From JAXMCK01 sp046349395 (GTDB lineage Bacteria > Pseudomonadota > Alphaproteobacteria > Geminicoccales > Geminicoccaceae), in NCBI GenBank assembly GCA_046349395.1, contig JAXMCK010000006.1:682001-746000 (forward strand): 64,000 nt of DNA, in the 5' to 3' direction. This document shows positions 1 to 8,863 of this stretch, one piece after another (within the stretch, counting starts at the first letter, position 1; the number at the start of each line of letters is the position of its first letter). Both the position numbers and the translations under genes were made by a program. Below the pieces are notes generated by a model that was not told the DNA's origin, did not search any database, and saw nothing but the letters and a program-made list of their open reading frames with translations.

Positions 1-2
1 GC

Positions 3-500
3 ATCGGTTCCGGCAATATCGGGGCGACCAACGTGCTCCGCACCGGCCGCAAGGGGCTGGCGGCGGCGACACTTGCGGCCGACATCCTCAAGGGTGCCAT
101 CCCAGTCTGGGTGGCCCTGGCGCTCGGTGGGGTGACGGCGGGTGCGGTTGCCGGGGCCGGTGCCATCCTCGGTCACTGCTTCCCCGTGTGGCTCGGCTTC
201 AAGGGCGGCAAGGGTGTCGCGACGTCGGGCGGCGTGATGCTGGCGCTGACGCCGGTGCTGGTGCCGATGCTGCTCGTCGCCCTGGTGCTCGTCGTGTGGG
301 CGACGCGGTTCGTGTCGCTGGGCTCGATCACGGCCGCGGTGCTGGCCCCGGTGCTGGCCCTGCTGCTGGGCTACCAGGACGCGGTGTGGCTCTATCTGCT
401 GATCGCCGTCGTGGTGGTGGCGAAGCACCACGAGAACATCGCGCGCCTGATCCAGGGACGGGAGAACCGGTTCAGCCTGGGCGGTGCGGGCCGCTCATGA
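3..500 (+). CDS. plsY: Glycerol-3-phosphate acyltransferase PlsY (5' truncated by window edge)
   Basis: Integral membrane enzyme that transfers an acyl group from acyl-phosphate to glycerol-3-phosphate, the first acylation in phospholipid synthesis. The frame is open from the first base of the window, so the start lies to the left; 165 residues are visible. The visible part opens with the PlsY motif IGSGNIGATN. The second signature, GFKGGKG, follows around residue 62 after HCFPVW. Several hydrophobic segments match the polytopic family. The stop overlaps the stop of the convergent methyltransferase by 6 nt, so no terminator fits between them. Identity is secure from the two motifs; only the N-terminal membrane segment is missing. 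Confidence 0.95.
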   Translation: MGSGNIGATNVLRTGRKGLAAATLAADILKGAIPVWVALALGGVTAGAVAGAGAILGHCFPVWLGFKGGKGVATSGGVMLALTPVLVPMLLVALVLVVWATRFVSLGSITAAVLAPVLALLLGYQDAVWLYLLIAVVVVAKHHENIARLIQGRENRFSLGGAGRS

Positions 501-1151
501 CGGCTTCCGCGCCACGACGTGATAGATGTGCCAGTGCTTGGCTTCGCCGCGTGGCGTGACGGCGTCGTCCTCCTCTTCGTTCAGCCACTCGACTTCCAGC
601 TTCGACAGCAACCGCGCCAACTCGTCGGCCGTGTGGACCGACATGTGCGGCCGCGCCGCCCAACTGTCCTTCACGCCGAGTAGCTGACCGGCGAAGCGCC
701 CGCCGGGACGGACGGCGTTCACGATCTTGTCCCACAGGCCCGGGAAGCGGTCCGGTGCGCTGGCGAAGAGGGTGAAGCTCGCATTGACGAGGTCGACCGG
801 CGGCAGCGACGCCTCCTCGTAGGCGGCATGGATCGTATGGAGATCGCTGAGCCCTGCGGCTGCAGCCTTCTCCCGTAGACCCTCCAGGGCAGCCTCCTCC
901 TGATCGAGTGCATGGACGCGCCAGCCGGCGCGCAGGAGCGGGAGGGCGTCGCGGCCGGTGCCGCAGCCCAGGTCCAGCGCCTCCAGACCGGATCGGCGCC
1001 CTTCGCCCACGAAGAGATCGAGCGCCTTCAGCATGGTCGGTCGCGGGGGGCGGCCGTCCGTGACCTCGTAGTAGACCTTCCAGTCGGGATCGCTTGACAA
1101 GGGATGCAGTCCTTCGGGAATGTTCGACTTATGGTTGAAAAGGCTCGACAT
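495..1151 (-). CDS. Class I SAM-dependent methyltransferase (TehB-like)
   Basis: Predicted soluble methyltransferase of 218 residues; the substrate is unknown. Motif I is clear as ALDLGCGTGRDAL near residue 57, followed by an acidic loop at the end of the next strand (HALDQEE). This is the layout of the TehB / tellurite-resistance-like group of small methyltransferases. I chose the ATG at 1151, because the only upstream in-frame start is a TTG at 1160 and a downstream start would remove the conserved W..YYE...GRPPRP stretch. That start lies inside the dprA 5' region: the two genes diverge and overlap head to head by about 21 nt. No substrate-specific residues can be named. Confidence 0.8.
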   Translation of the reverse strand: MSSLFNHKSNIPEGLHPLSSDPDWKVYYEVTDGRPPRPTMLKALDLFVGEGRRSGLEALDLGCGTGRDALPLLRAGWRVHALDQEEAALEGLREKAAAAGLSDLHTIHAAYEEASLPPVDLVNASFTLFASAPDRFPGLWDKIVNAVRPGGRFAGQLLGVKDSWAARPHMSVHTADELARLLSKLEVEWLNEEEDDAVTPRGEAKHWHIYHVVARKPS

Positions 1152-2288
1152 GCGCCACAACCGTCGGTCCTGCCGCCCGAGGCACGGCTCGCCTGGCTCC
1201 GGCTCGCCCGCTCGCGCGGCGTGGGGCCGGTGACCTTCGTCAAGCTGCTCGAACGGTACGGCTCCCCGCAGGCAGCACTCAAGGCCCTGCCCTCGCTGGC
1301 CCTACGCGGGGGCGAGGACGGGAGCACGGTCTGCTCGGTCGAGGCGGCGGAGCTGGAGCTGGCGGCCGTCGACCGGTTGGGGGCCACGATGATGGCGCTG
1401 GTCGAGGCCGGATACCCCAAGCTGCTGAAGGAGATACCCGATCCGCCGACCATGTTGACGGTGAACGGTCGGGCGGCGTGCCTGGACGGTCCCTGTGTCG
1501 CGGTCGTGGGTGCCCGCAACGCCAGCGGCAACGGGCGGTTGTTCGCCAGCCAGCTCGGGCGGGAGCTGGCAGCCGCTGGGGTCGTCGTCGTGTCGGGGCT
1601 GGCACGCGGGATCGACACGGCGGCCCACGAGGGCGTGCTGGCGGCCGGCGGTGAGACGGTGGCGGTGATCGCGGCGGGGGTGGACATCGTCTACCCGCCG
1701 GAGAATGCGGACCTGATGGCGCGGATCGCCGAGACGGGGGCGGTCGTCAGCGAGCGGCCGATCGGGGCCGACGTGCGGGCCAAGGATTTTCCACGCCGCA
1801 ACCGTATCATCGCCGGGCTGGCCCTGGGGGTGGTCGTGGTCGAGGCCGCACCGGGATCGGGTTCGCTGATCACCGCACGCCTCGCCGGCGAGCAGGGGCG
1901 CGAGGTGATGGCAGTGCCCGGGAGCCCGCTCGATCCGCGGCACAAAGGCACCAACCAGCTGCTGCGCGAGGGTGCCACCCTGGTGCAGTCGGCCGCCGAC
2001 GTGCTGGAGGTGCTGGGGCCGTTGCTGACCCGCCGGCCAGCGCCGCGCGAGAAGGAAAAGGTCCGGACTCCACCGCGACGAGAGGCCCCACGACCCGCGC
2101 CGATCGAGCCGGGACCGCTGCCTTCGCGGCTCGTCGCGGCACTCGGGCCCGCACCCCTCGGCGTTGACGAACTGATACGCCAGTGCCAAGCATCCCCGCC
2201 TGAAATCCAGGCGGCGCTGTTGGAGCTCGAGCTCGACGGTCGGCTGGAGCGCCATCCGGGGAACCGCGTCTCCCTCCGCGCGGGTTGA
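1131..2288 (+). CDS. dprA: DNA processing protein DprA (Smf)
   Basis: Loads RecA on incoming single-stranded DNA during natural transformation and binds ssDNA generally. The protein is about 385 residues. An N-terminal SAM/HhH-like region (WLRLARSRGVGP) is followed by the extended Rossmann fold. Hallmarks are VAVVGARNAS, VVVSGLARGIDTAAH, FPRRNRIIAGL, the GSGSLITA segment and AVPGSPLDP. After a proline/arginine-rich linker there is a C-terminal winged-helix DprA domain (PLGVDELIRQCQ). An in-frame ATG at 1104 is also possible, but 1131 has a better-spaced GGGAA upstream and reduces overlap with the divergent methyltransferase. topA follows after about 80 nt, the usual alphaproteobacterial order. 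Confidence 0.95.
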   Translation: MVEKARHAPQPSVLPPEARLAWLRLARSRGVGPVTFVKLLERYGSPQAALKALPSLALRGGEDGSTVCSVEAAELELAAVDRLGATMMALVEAGYPKLLKEIPDPPTMLTVNGRAACLDGPCVAVVGARNASGNGRLFASQLGRELAAAGVVVVSGLARGIDTAAHEGVLAAGGETVAVIAAGVDIVYPPENADLMARIAETGAVVSERPIGADVRAKDFPRRNRIIAGLALGVVVVEAAPGSGSLITARLAGEQGREVMAVPGSPLDPRHKGTNQLLREGATLVQSAADVLEVLGPLLTRRPAPREKEKVRTPPRREAPRPAPIEPGPLPSRLVAALGPAPLGVDELIRQCQASPPEIQAALLELELDGRLERHPGNRVSLRAG

Positions 2289-2366
2289 CCTATATAGACA
2301 AGCCGCACTAGCGATCGTCGCCGCCAGAGCGGCAGAACGACATCGCCTCAACGGACCGTCGTGCCC

Positions 2367-5024
2367 ATGGACGTCGTCGTCGTCGAATCGCCTACCAAGG
2401 CCAAGTCCATCGCCAAGTATCTGGGCAACGGCTTCACCGTCCTGCCGTCCTATGGCCATGTCCGGGATCTGCCGGAGAAGGACGGCTCGGTCCTGCCGGA
2501 CGAGGACTTCCGGGTCATCTACGAGCCGCTCGACGAGAAGAAGAAGCGGATCGACGACATCGCCCGGGCGCTGAAGGAGGCCGACCGGCTGATCCTGGCG
2601 ACGGACCCCGACCGCGAGGGCGAGGCCATCTCCTGGCATCTCCTGGAGCTGCTGCGCGGCAAGCGGGCGGTGAAGGACAAGGACGTCCAGCGGGTCGTCT
2701 TCTTCGAGGTGACGAAGCCGGCCGTGCTCGAAGCGATGGCACGGCCGCGCAACCTCGACGAGAACCTGATCGACGCGTACCAGGCGCGCAGGGCGCTGGA
2801 CTATCTGGTCGGCTTCACCCTTTCGCCCGTGCTGTGGCGCAAGCTGCAGGGCTCCCGCTCGGCGGGACGGGTCCAATCGGTGGCACTCCGTCTCGTCTGC
2901 GAGCGCGAGAGCGAGATCGAGGCCTTCCGGGCGCAGGAATACTGGACGGTCGAGGCGCTCCTTCGCACGCCCGCGAAGCAGACGTTCGCGGCACGCCTTG
3001 TCTCCCTTGACGGCAAGAAGCTCGACCGGTTCGACCTCAAGGACGAGGCGACGGCACGCCGGGCGGTGGAGGCCGTCGAGGCGCGAAATCTCGCCGTCGC
3101 GGGCATCGAGAAGAAGCAGGTTCAGCGCGGGCCGGCACCGCCCTTCAACACCGCGGCCCTGCAGCAGGAGGCCTCGCGCAAGCTCGGCTTCGCCGCGGAC
3201 CGCACGATGCGCACGGCCCAGCGTCTGTTCGAGGGCGTGGAGCTGGGCGGCGAGACGGTCGGCCTCATCACCTACATGCGGACCGACAGCGTGGCGCTGT
3301 CGTCCGAGGCGCTGGGCGGCTGCCGGCGCCTGATCGAGAGCCGGTTCGGCGAGCGCTACCTCCCGGAGAAGCCCCGGCTCTTCAAGACGAAAACGAAGAA
3401 CGCCCAGGAGGCGCACGAGGCGATCCGCCCGACGGACCTGTTCCGCACGCCGCAGGACGTCGGCCGCTTCCTCGACGACGACCAGCGCCGGCTCTACGAG
3501 CTGATCTGGAAGCGGACCGTCGCCTCGCAGATGGCAGCCGCCCTGCTCGACCGGGTCACGGTCGAGATCAGCTCGCCGGACGGCAAGGTGGGCCTGCGCG
3601 CCACCGGCCAGACCGTCGCGTTCGACGGCTTCCTGAAGCTCTACCAGGAAGGTCGCGACGACCCGACCGGTGACGAGGACGATGAAGGCCGCCTGCTGCC
3701 GCCGCTCGCCAACGGCGATGCGCTCGACAAGGTGAGCGTTACGCCGACCCAGCACTTCACCGAGCCGCCGCCGCGCTACACCGAGGCCAGCCTCGTCAAA
3801 CGGCTGGAGGAACTGGGCATCGGACGGCCGTCGACCTACGCAGCGATCCTGTCGACGCTGCAGAACCGCAACTATGTGCGCCTGGAGCAGAAGCGGTTCG
3901 TGCCCGAGGATCGCGGCCGGCTCGTGAACGCGTTCCTGGTCGCTTTCTTCGACCGCTACGTGCAGCCGGGCTTCACCGCCGACCTCGAGGACAAGCTCGA
4001 CGGTGTGGCGGCGGGCGACCTCGACTGGAAGACGGTACTGCGCGAGTTCTGGGCGCCGTTCAACGGCGTCGTGGGCGAGGTCAAGGAGCGCCGCGTCGCC
4101 GACGTCATCGACGCGCTGAACGACGCCCTGGCGGCGAAGCTGTTCCCGCCGCCAGCCGACGGTGGCGATCCGCGGGTCTGCCCCTTGTGCGGCAGCGGCC
4201 GGCTCAGCCTGAAGCTCGGCAAGTTCGGCGCCTTCGTCGGCTGCTCGAACTATCCCGAATGCCGCTTCACCCGCCGGTTCGGGCAGGAGGGTCAGGACGC
4301 CGAGGCGCCGAAGGACCGGCAGTTGGCCGAGGATGTCTGGCTGAAGAACGGCCGCTTCGGGCCCTATGTGCAGAAGGGCTCGGGCGAGGAAGCCAAGCGC
4401 GCCTCGCTGCCGCCGAACCTGCAGCCGGACGATCTGGACCTGGAGATGGCGCTGCGCCTGCTGGCCCTGCCGCGCGAGATCGGGCGCGACCGCGAGACGA
4501 ACGAGCCGATCCTGGCCGGAATCGGGCGCTACGGGCCCTATGTCCAGCGCGGGAAGCAGTATGTGAACCTGCCGCCCGACGAGGACGTGCTGACGATCAG
4601 CGACAATCGGGCGATCGCACTGCTCGCCGAGGCGGCCGAAGGCGGGCGCAAGGGGCGCCGGTCGGCCGCACCCGCTTCCGCTCTGCGGGAGATGGGGCCG
4701 CATCCCGAGGACGGTGAGCCGGTGCAGGTGCTGAGCGGGCGGTTCGGGCCCTACGTGAAGCACGGCAAGCTGAATGCGAGCCTGCCCAAGGGCACGACGC
4801 CCGAGACACTGACCATGGACCAGGCGGTCGCCTTGCTGCAGGGCCGGGCGGAGCGGGCCGGGACCGGCAAAGGTCGCAAGCCGCCCCCGAAGGCCAAGGC
4901 TGCAGCCGCGAAGAAGGCGCCTGCCGCGAGTCCCGATGCCGCGAAGAAGCCCGCGGCCAAGAAGGCCCCGGTCAAGACCGCCACCGGTCGGTCGGGCAAG
5001 GTACGGGCAGGCGGCAAGGCGTGA
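2367..5024 (+). CDS. topA: DNA topoisomerase I (type IA)
   Basis: Relaxes negative supercoils by transient cleavage of one strand. The Toprim domain begins at the N terminus (VVVESPTKAKSI) and has its acidic triad in ATDPDREGEAISWH. The catalytic tyrosine is in TYMRTDS, about residue 303. One four-cysteine zinc finger (CPLC...CSNYPEC) follows near residue 615. After it come three short GRFGPYV / GRYGPYV repeats and a lysine/alanine-rich tail, as in other alphaproteobacteria. The protein is about 885 residues. The ATG at 2367 gives the family N terminus; a GTG two codons earlier is the alternative. The stop overlaps the GTG start of rnr (GTGA). Confidence 0.97.
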   Translation: MDVVVVESPTKAKSIAKYLGNGFTVLPSYGHVRDLPEKDGSVLPDEDFRVIYEPLDEKKKRIDDIARALKEADRLILATDPDREGEAISWHLLELLRGKRAVKDKDVQRVVFFEVTKPAVLEAMARPRNLDENLIDAYQARRALDYLVGFTLSPVLWRKLQGSRSAGRVQSVALRLVCERESEIEAFRAQEYWTVEALLRTPAKQTFAARLVSLDGKKLDRFDLKDEATARRAVEAVEARNLAVAGIEKKQVQRGPAPPFNTAALQQEASRKLGFAADRTMRTAQRLFEGVELGGETVGLITYMRTDSVALSSEALGGCRRLIESRFGERYLPEKPRLFKTKTKNAQEAHEAIRPTDLFRTPQDVGRFLDDDQRRLYELIWKRTVASQMAAALLDRVTVEISSPDGKVGLRATGQTVAFDGFLKLYQEGRDDPTGDEDDEGRLLPPLANGDALDKVSVTPTQHFTEPPPRYTEASLVKRLEELGIGRPSTYAAILSTLQNRNYVRLEQKRFVPEDRGRLVNAFLVAFFDRYVQPGFTADLEDKLDGVAAGDLDWKTVLREFWAPFNGVVGEVKERRVADVIDALNDALAAKLFPPPADGGDPRVCPLCGSGRLSLKLGKFGAFVGCSNYPECRFTRRFGQEGQDAEAPKDRQLAEDVWLKNGRFGPYVQKGSGEEAKRASLPPNLQPDDLDLEMALRLLALPREIGRDRETNEPILAGIGRYGPYVQRGKQYVNLPPDEDVLTISDNRAIALLAEAAEGGRKGRRSAAPASALREMGPHPEDGEPVQVLSGRFGPYVKHGKLNASLPKGTTPETLTMDQAVALLQGRAERAGTGKGRKPPPKAKAAAAKKAPAASPDAAKKPAAKKAPVKTATGRSGKVRAGGKA

Positions 5025-7303
5025 AGGGGCGGGCCGGACAAGGCGGCCCCGAGGCACCACCGCCCACGCGCGAGGACGTGCTCCGCTTCATCGCCGGCGA
5101 GGGTGCCGGGATGGGTCGGCGCGAGCTGCTCGACGCCCTGGCACCCGTGCGGGGTCACAAGGCGGCGGTGAAGGCGCTGCTGCGCGACCTGTCGCGCGAA
5201 GGTGTCATCGGTCGTCGGGCGAAGCGGGCCGAGCGGGCGGCGAAGCGGCCGGAAGCGCGCGAGCCGCGTCCCGACGGGGTGCGGGTCACCGTCATCGACC
5301 TGACCGAGATCGACGCCAACGGCGATCTGATCGGGTCCCTGCCCGACGATCCGGAGCTGAAGATCCTGCTGCCGGCCGAGGCGCTGGACCGGCAGGCGCC
5401 GGGCGTGGGCGATCGGGTGCTCGCACGGCTGACACCGACCGGGCCCAACCGGGCGGAGGCACGGCTCATCCGCGTGCTGCCGAAGCGGCCGCGGGCGGTC
5501 GTCGGCGTGATCGAGACCGCGGGCGACGGCTACTGGCTGCGGCCGTCGGACCGGCGGATCAAGGACGAATTCGTGCTGAGCCCGCGCGATCTGGGCGACG
5601 CGGCGCGTGGCGATCTGGTGCTGGCCGAGATCGTGCACAGCCGCCGACTGGGGCCGACGCGGGCGAAGGTGACGCAGCGGATCGGGCGACCGGACCAGCC
5701 TCAGGTCGTCAGCACGATGACGGCTCTGGCCCTGGGCCTGCCTTTGGAGTTCCCGGCCGAGGTGCGGGAGGCGGCGGAGCGAGCGCGGCCGGTGGCTCTC
5801 GGCAAGCGGGAGGACCTGCGCGCCCTGCCGCTGGTCACGATCGACGGCGAGGACGCGCGCGACTTCGACGATGCGGTGTGGGCGGCCCCGGACGAGGACA
5901 AGGCCAATCCCGGCGGCTATCGGCTGACGGTCGCGATCGCGGACGTGGCGCACTATGTGCGGCCGGGCGATCCGTTGGATCAGGAGGCGAGGAAGCGGGG
6001 CAACTCGGTCTACTTCCCGGACCGCGCCATCCCGATGCTGCCGGAGCAGCTGTCGAACGATCTCTGCTCGCTGCGCCCCGACGAGGACCGCGCCTGCCTC
6101 ACCTGCCACATGACGCTGGACAACCGGGGCGAGGTCGTCGCCTGGCGGTTCACACGGGCGCTGATGCGCTCGCGGGCACGGCTGACCTACACGCGGGTGC
6201 AGGCGGCGCGTGACGGGGTCACGGACGAGCAGACGGCGGCCCTGCTGGAGCCCGTGATCGCACCGCTCTACGGCGCTTTCGAGCTGCTGCTGGCAGCCCG
6301 GCGGCGGCGCGGCACGATCGAGCTGGAGCTGCCCGAGCGGAAGATCGTCTTCAATCCCGACGGCACGCCGAAGACCATCGAGCCGCGCTCACGCCTCGCC
6401 AGCCACATGCTGATCGAGGAGATGATGATCGCCGCCAACGTCGCGGCGGCGCGCACGATCCACGACGCGAAGCGGCCGGGGCTCTACCGGGTCCACGACA
6501 AGCCCGATCCCTCGAAGCTGGAGGCGCTGGCCCAGTTCCTGGAGCGGCTCGGCGTGCCCTGGAGCCGCACGGCGACGCGCCCCGGCGACTTCACCCGCCT
6601 CCTGGAGCGCCTCGCCGAGCGCGACATGAAGGAGATGGTGTCGAGCCTGGTCCTCCGCTCGCAGGCCCAGGCCGTCTATGCGCCGAAGAACATCGGCCAT
6701 TTCGGGCTGCACTTGCGGCTCTACACGCACTTCACCTCGCCGATCCGCCGCTACAGCGACCTCATCGTGCACCGGGTGCTGATCTCGCTGCTGGGGCTCG
6801 GCGACGACGGCCTGCCGGCGGGTGTCGACTTCGAGCAGCTGGCGAGCCTCGGCGAGCATCTCTCGCGCACCGAGCGGCGGGCGATGGAGGCCGAGCGGCG
6901 CGCGTTCGAGCGGTTCGTATCGCTCTACCTCGCCGACCGGGTCGGCACCGTGTTCGAGGGGCGGATCACGAGTGTCGTCTATTTCGGCCTGTTCGTGACC
7001 CTCGACGATACCGGGGCCGAGGGGCTGGTGCCCGTGTCCGGCCTCGGCGACGAGGCGTTCCTGCTCGATGAGCGGCACTATGCACTCATCGGCCAGCGCT
7101 CGGGCGAAGCATTCGGCATGGGCGACCGGGTGAAGGTGACGCTCGTCGAGGCCGATGCGATCCAGGGAAGCCTGCTGTTCCGGCTGGAGGAGCATGTGCG
7201 CGGGCACGGGGCCGAGCTCGCCCGTGGCGCCTGGAAGAAAAGCGGGGGCCGGATGCAGGGCGGCCGGCCCCGCCGCGGACCGCCACCCCGCCGCCGCCGA
7301 TGA
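5021..7303 (+). CDS. rnr: Ribonuclease R
   Basis: 3'-to-5' exoribonuclease of the RNase II/R family that degrades structured RNA. The protein has 760 residues. An N-terminal winged-helix-like segment precedes the cold-shock/OB domains. The RNB catalytic domain carries the metal-binding run DGEDARDFDDAV near residue 275. A C-terminal S1 domain (GRITSVVYFGLFV, near residue 645) and a basic arginine/glycine-rich tail follow. The GTG start overlaps the topA stop by 4 nt, which implies translational coupling. The stop overlaps the next ATG (ATGA). The topA-rnr pairing is common in alphaproteobacteria. Confidence 0.96.
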   Translation: MKGRAGQGGPEAPPPTREDVLRFIAGEGAGMGRRELLDALAPVRGHKAAVKALLRDLSREGVIGRRAKRAERAAKRPEAREPRPDGVRVTVIDLTEIDANGDLIGSLPDDPELKILLPAEALDRQAPGVGDRVLARLTPTGPNRAEARLIRVLPKRPRAVVGVIETAGDGYWLRPSDRRIKDEFVLSPRDLGDAARGDLVLAEIVHSRRLGPTRAKVTQRIGRPDQPQVVSTMTALALGLPLEFPAEVREAAERARPVALGKREDLRALPLVTIDGEDARDFDDAVWAAPDEDKANPGGYRLTVAIADVAHYVRPGDPLDQEARKRGNSVYFPDRAIPMLPEQLSNDLCSLRPDEDRACLTCHMTLDNRGEVVAWRFTRALMRSRARLTYTRVQAARDGVTDEQTAALLEPVIAPLYGAFELLLAARRRRGTIELELPERKIVFNPDGTPKTIEPRSRLASHMLIEEMMIAANVAAARTIHDAKRPGLYRVHDKPDPSKLEALAQFLERLGVPWSRTATRPGDFTRLLERLAERDMKEMVSSLVLRSQAQAVYAPKNIGHFGLHLRLYTHFTSPIRRYSDLIVHRVLISLLGLGDDGLPAGVDFEQLASLGEHLSRTERRAMEAERRAFERFVSLYLADRVGTVFEGRITSVVYFGLFVTLDDTGAEGLVPVSGLGDEAFLLDERHYALIGQRSGEAFGMGDRVKVTLVEADAIQGSLLFRLEEHVRGHGAELARGAWKKSGGRMQGGRPRRGPPPRRRR

Positions 7304-8472
7304 GCCTGCCGGCCAACTGGCGCGAGCTGGCGGCGATCATGGGGACGGCCACCGTCGTCGGCGTCACCATCTCGCTGACCCTGCCCCTGCTCTCGCTGAT
7401 CCTGGAGCGGGAAGGCTACGGACCCTTCACGATCGGCGTGAACTCGGCCGCCAACGGTCTCGGCATCTTCGCCGTCGCACCCTTCATGCCGCGGCTGACC
7501 GAGCGGCTGGGTGCCGTCGGCTGCTTTCGCCTGGCACTGGTCGTGTGCGCCGGCGTGCTGCTGCTCTTCCCGCTCTGGATCCAGCCGGCCTGGTGGTTCG
7601 TCCTGCGCTTCGTCTTCGGCTGTGCTGCCGCGACCATGTTCGTACTCAGCGAAGCCGCCGTGAACGCGCTGATCGAGGAACATCTGCGCGGCCGGGTCCT
7701 GGCGATCTATGCGAGCCTGTTCAGCGTCGGGTTCGCCGCCGGCCCGGCCCTGCTGGTGGTGTTCGGGACCGAGGGCTGGACGCCCTTCCTGGCGGCGGCC
7801 GGGCTGTTCCTCCTGGCCCTGCTGCCGACGGGCCTGCTGGCGGCGGTCGAGAGAAACCTGGAGGAGCAGGGAAAGGCACATGGGCTGAAGCTGACGCACA
7901 TCTGGCATCTGGCCCCGCTGCCGCTGCTGGGTGTGTTCATCTACGCCTTCCTCGAGTCGGCGCATTTCGCGCTGCTGCCGGTCTATGCTTTGGCGCTGGG
8001 CTTCGGCGTGCGCGACGCCGCCGGGCTCCTGAGTATCTGGCTGATCGGCAACGTGATCCTGCAGTTCCCGGTGGGGTGGCTGGCGGACCGCTATCCGCGC
8101 CGGGCGGTGCTCGCCGCCTGCGCCGGTGTCGCCGGCCTGGGCCTTCTGGCGATGAAGGCGGCCGGGGCGGAGTCCTGGCTCTATCCGGTTCTGGTGCTGG
8201 CCGGCGGCACCATGGGCTCCCTCTACACGCTGACGCTCACCCTCATGGGCGAGCGGTTCAAAGGGGCGGAGCTGACCGTCGCCAATACGGCGTTCGTGAT
8301 GACGTTCCAGATGGGGGCGATCGCCGGGCCGCCGGTCGTCGGTGCCGCCATGACGACAGTGGGCGAGCCGAGCTTTCCGATCGTCCTGCTGCCGGCGGTG
8401 CTGCTGCTGGCGGGTGCGGCATGGCGCAGCCTTCGGTCCGCCCAGCTGGCGATGGCGGCCCGGAATCCTTGA
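7300..8472 (+). CDS. Major facilitator superfamily transporter
   Basis: Predicted inner-membrane transporter of 390 residues with about twelve hydrophobic segments; the substrate is not recognisable. The first half carries the MFS pattern (two-helix start, GINSA-like cytoplasmic loop PFMPRLTERLG, and RGRVLAIYASLFSVGFAAGPAL-type helix). The second half has GWLADRYPRRAVL, a clear MFS motif A after helix 8. It resembles the YcaD/sugar-efflux type. Start and stop are fixed by ATGA overlap with rnr, so it is probably co-transcribed with topA-rnr. The rpmG promoter begins within its stop codon. Confidence 0.85.
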   Translation: MSLPANWRELAAIMGTATVVGVTISLTLPLLSLILEREGYGPFTIGVNSAANGLGIFAVAPFMPRLTERLGAVGCFRLALVVCAGVLLLFPLWIQPAWWFVLRFVFGCAAATMFVLSEAAVNALIEEHLRGRVLAIYASLFSVGFAAGPALLVVFGTEGWTPFLAAAGLFLLALLPTGLLAAVERNLEEQGKAHGLKLTHIWHLAPLPLLGVFIYAFLESAHFALLPVYALALGFGVRDAAGLLSIWLIGNVILQFPVGWLADRYPRRAVLAACAGVAGLGLLAMKAAGAESWLYPVLVLAGGTMGSLYTLTLTLMGERFKGAELTVANTAFVMTFQMGAIAGPPVVGAAMTTVGEPSFPIVLLPAVLLLAGAAWRSLRSAQLAMAARNP

Positions 8473-8496
8473 CAGGCGGTGTCGCCTGCGTATGTT
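8469..8496 (+). promoter_or_regulatory. Sigma-70 type promoter of rpmG
   Basis: A perfect -35 box TTGACA at 8469-8474 is followed by a 16-nt spacer and a TATGTT -10 at 8491-8496. The -35 overlaps the stop codon of the MFS gene. The start codon of rpmG is 42 nt beyond the -10. This gives the ribosomal gene its own strong promoter. Confidence 0.7.
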
Positions 8497-8537
8497 CCGC
8501 CGCCAACTCATTCCGCACGCTCGAAGGACTGTCGACG

Positions 8538-8705
8538 ATGGCCAAGGCTGCCACCGTACTCATCAAGCTGGTCAGCACGGCCGGGACCGGGTACTTCTAC
8601 ACGACGAAGAAGAATACCCGCAGCACGACCGAGAAGCTGAGCTTCCGGAAGTACGACCCCAAGGTGCGCAAGCACGTCGAGTTCAAGGAAGCCAAGATCA
8701 AGTGA
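8538..8705 (+). CDS. rpmG: 50S ribosomal protein L33
   Basis: Small basic protein of the large ribosomal subunit, 55 residues, the usual alphaproteobacterial length. The sequence begins MAKAATVLIKLVSTAGTG and contains YTTKKN and a lysine-rich C terminus typical of L33. It lacks the CxxC zinc knuckles, so it is the cysteine-free (C-minus) L33 form. A GAAGGA ribosome binding site lies 9-10 nt before the ATG. It has its own promoter and a strong terminator, so it is a single-gene unit. Confidence 0.95.
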   Translation: MAKAATVLIKLVSTAGTGYFYTTKKNTRSTTEKLSFRKYDPKVRKHVEFKEAKIK

Positions 8706-8748
8706 TCCGCTGCCGGGCGCTCCGCCCGGCGCTTCCGAAGATCGGCGA

Positions 8749-8779
8749 GGCCCGCGATCGACGTCGCGGGCCTTTTTTT
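8749..8779 (+). terminator. Rho-independent terminator of rpmG
   Basis: A perfect 9-bp stem (GGCCCGCGA / TCGCGGGCC) with a 6-nt loop is followed by seven T residues at 8773-8779. A second GC hairpin (GCCGGGCG-CTC-CGCCCGGC, 8712-8730) lies between it and the rpmG stop. Confidence 0.92.
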
Positions 8780-8794
8780 ATTCCCGGGCTCGAC

Positions 8795-8823
8795 TTGTCG
8801 TATTGCGCGAGTGATGGCATAGA
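8795..8823 (+). promoter_or_regulatory. Possible promoter of the secreted OmpA-fold gene
   Basis: TTGTCG (8795-8800), a 17-nt spacer and CATAGA (8818-8823) form a moderate sigma-70 match just after the rpmG terminator. It lies 41 nt before the proposed CTG start. The match is 4/6 and 3/6, so it is tentative. Confidence 0.35.
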
Positions 8824-8863
8824 ACATTCATCCAAAGCGCGAGGCTAGCCCAGGAGGACTGCC

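Noticed and set aside
1302..5060. 1252-codon open frame on the minus strand opposite dprA and topA
   Set aside because: It is antisense to two certain genes, rich in Arg/Gln/Leu as expected from GC-rich third positions, and has no domain. It is a shadow frame.
8712..8730. GC hairpin after rpmG as a second terminator
   Set aside because: No T run follows; the true terminator is 19 nt downstream.
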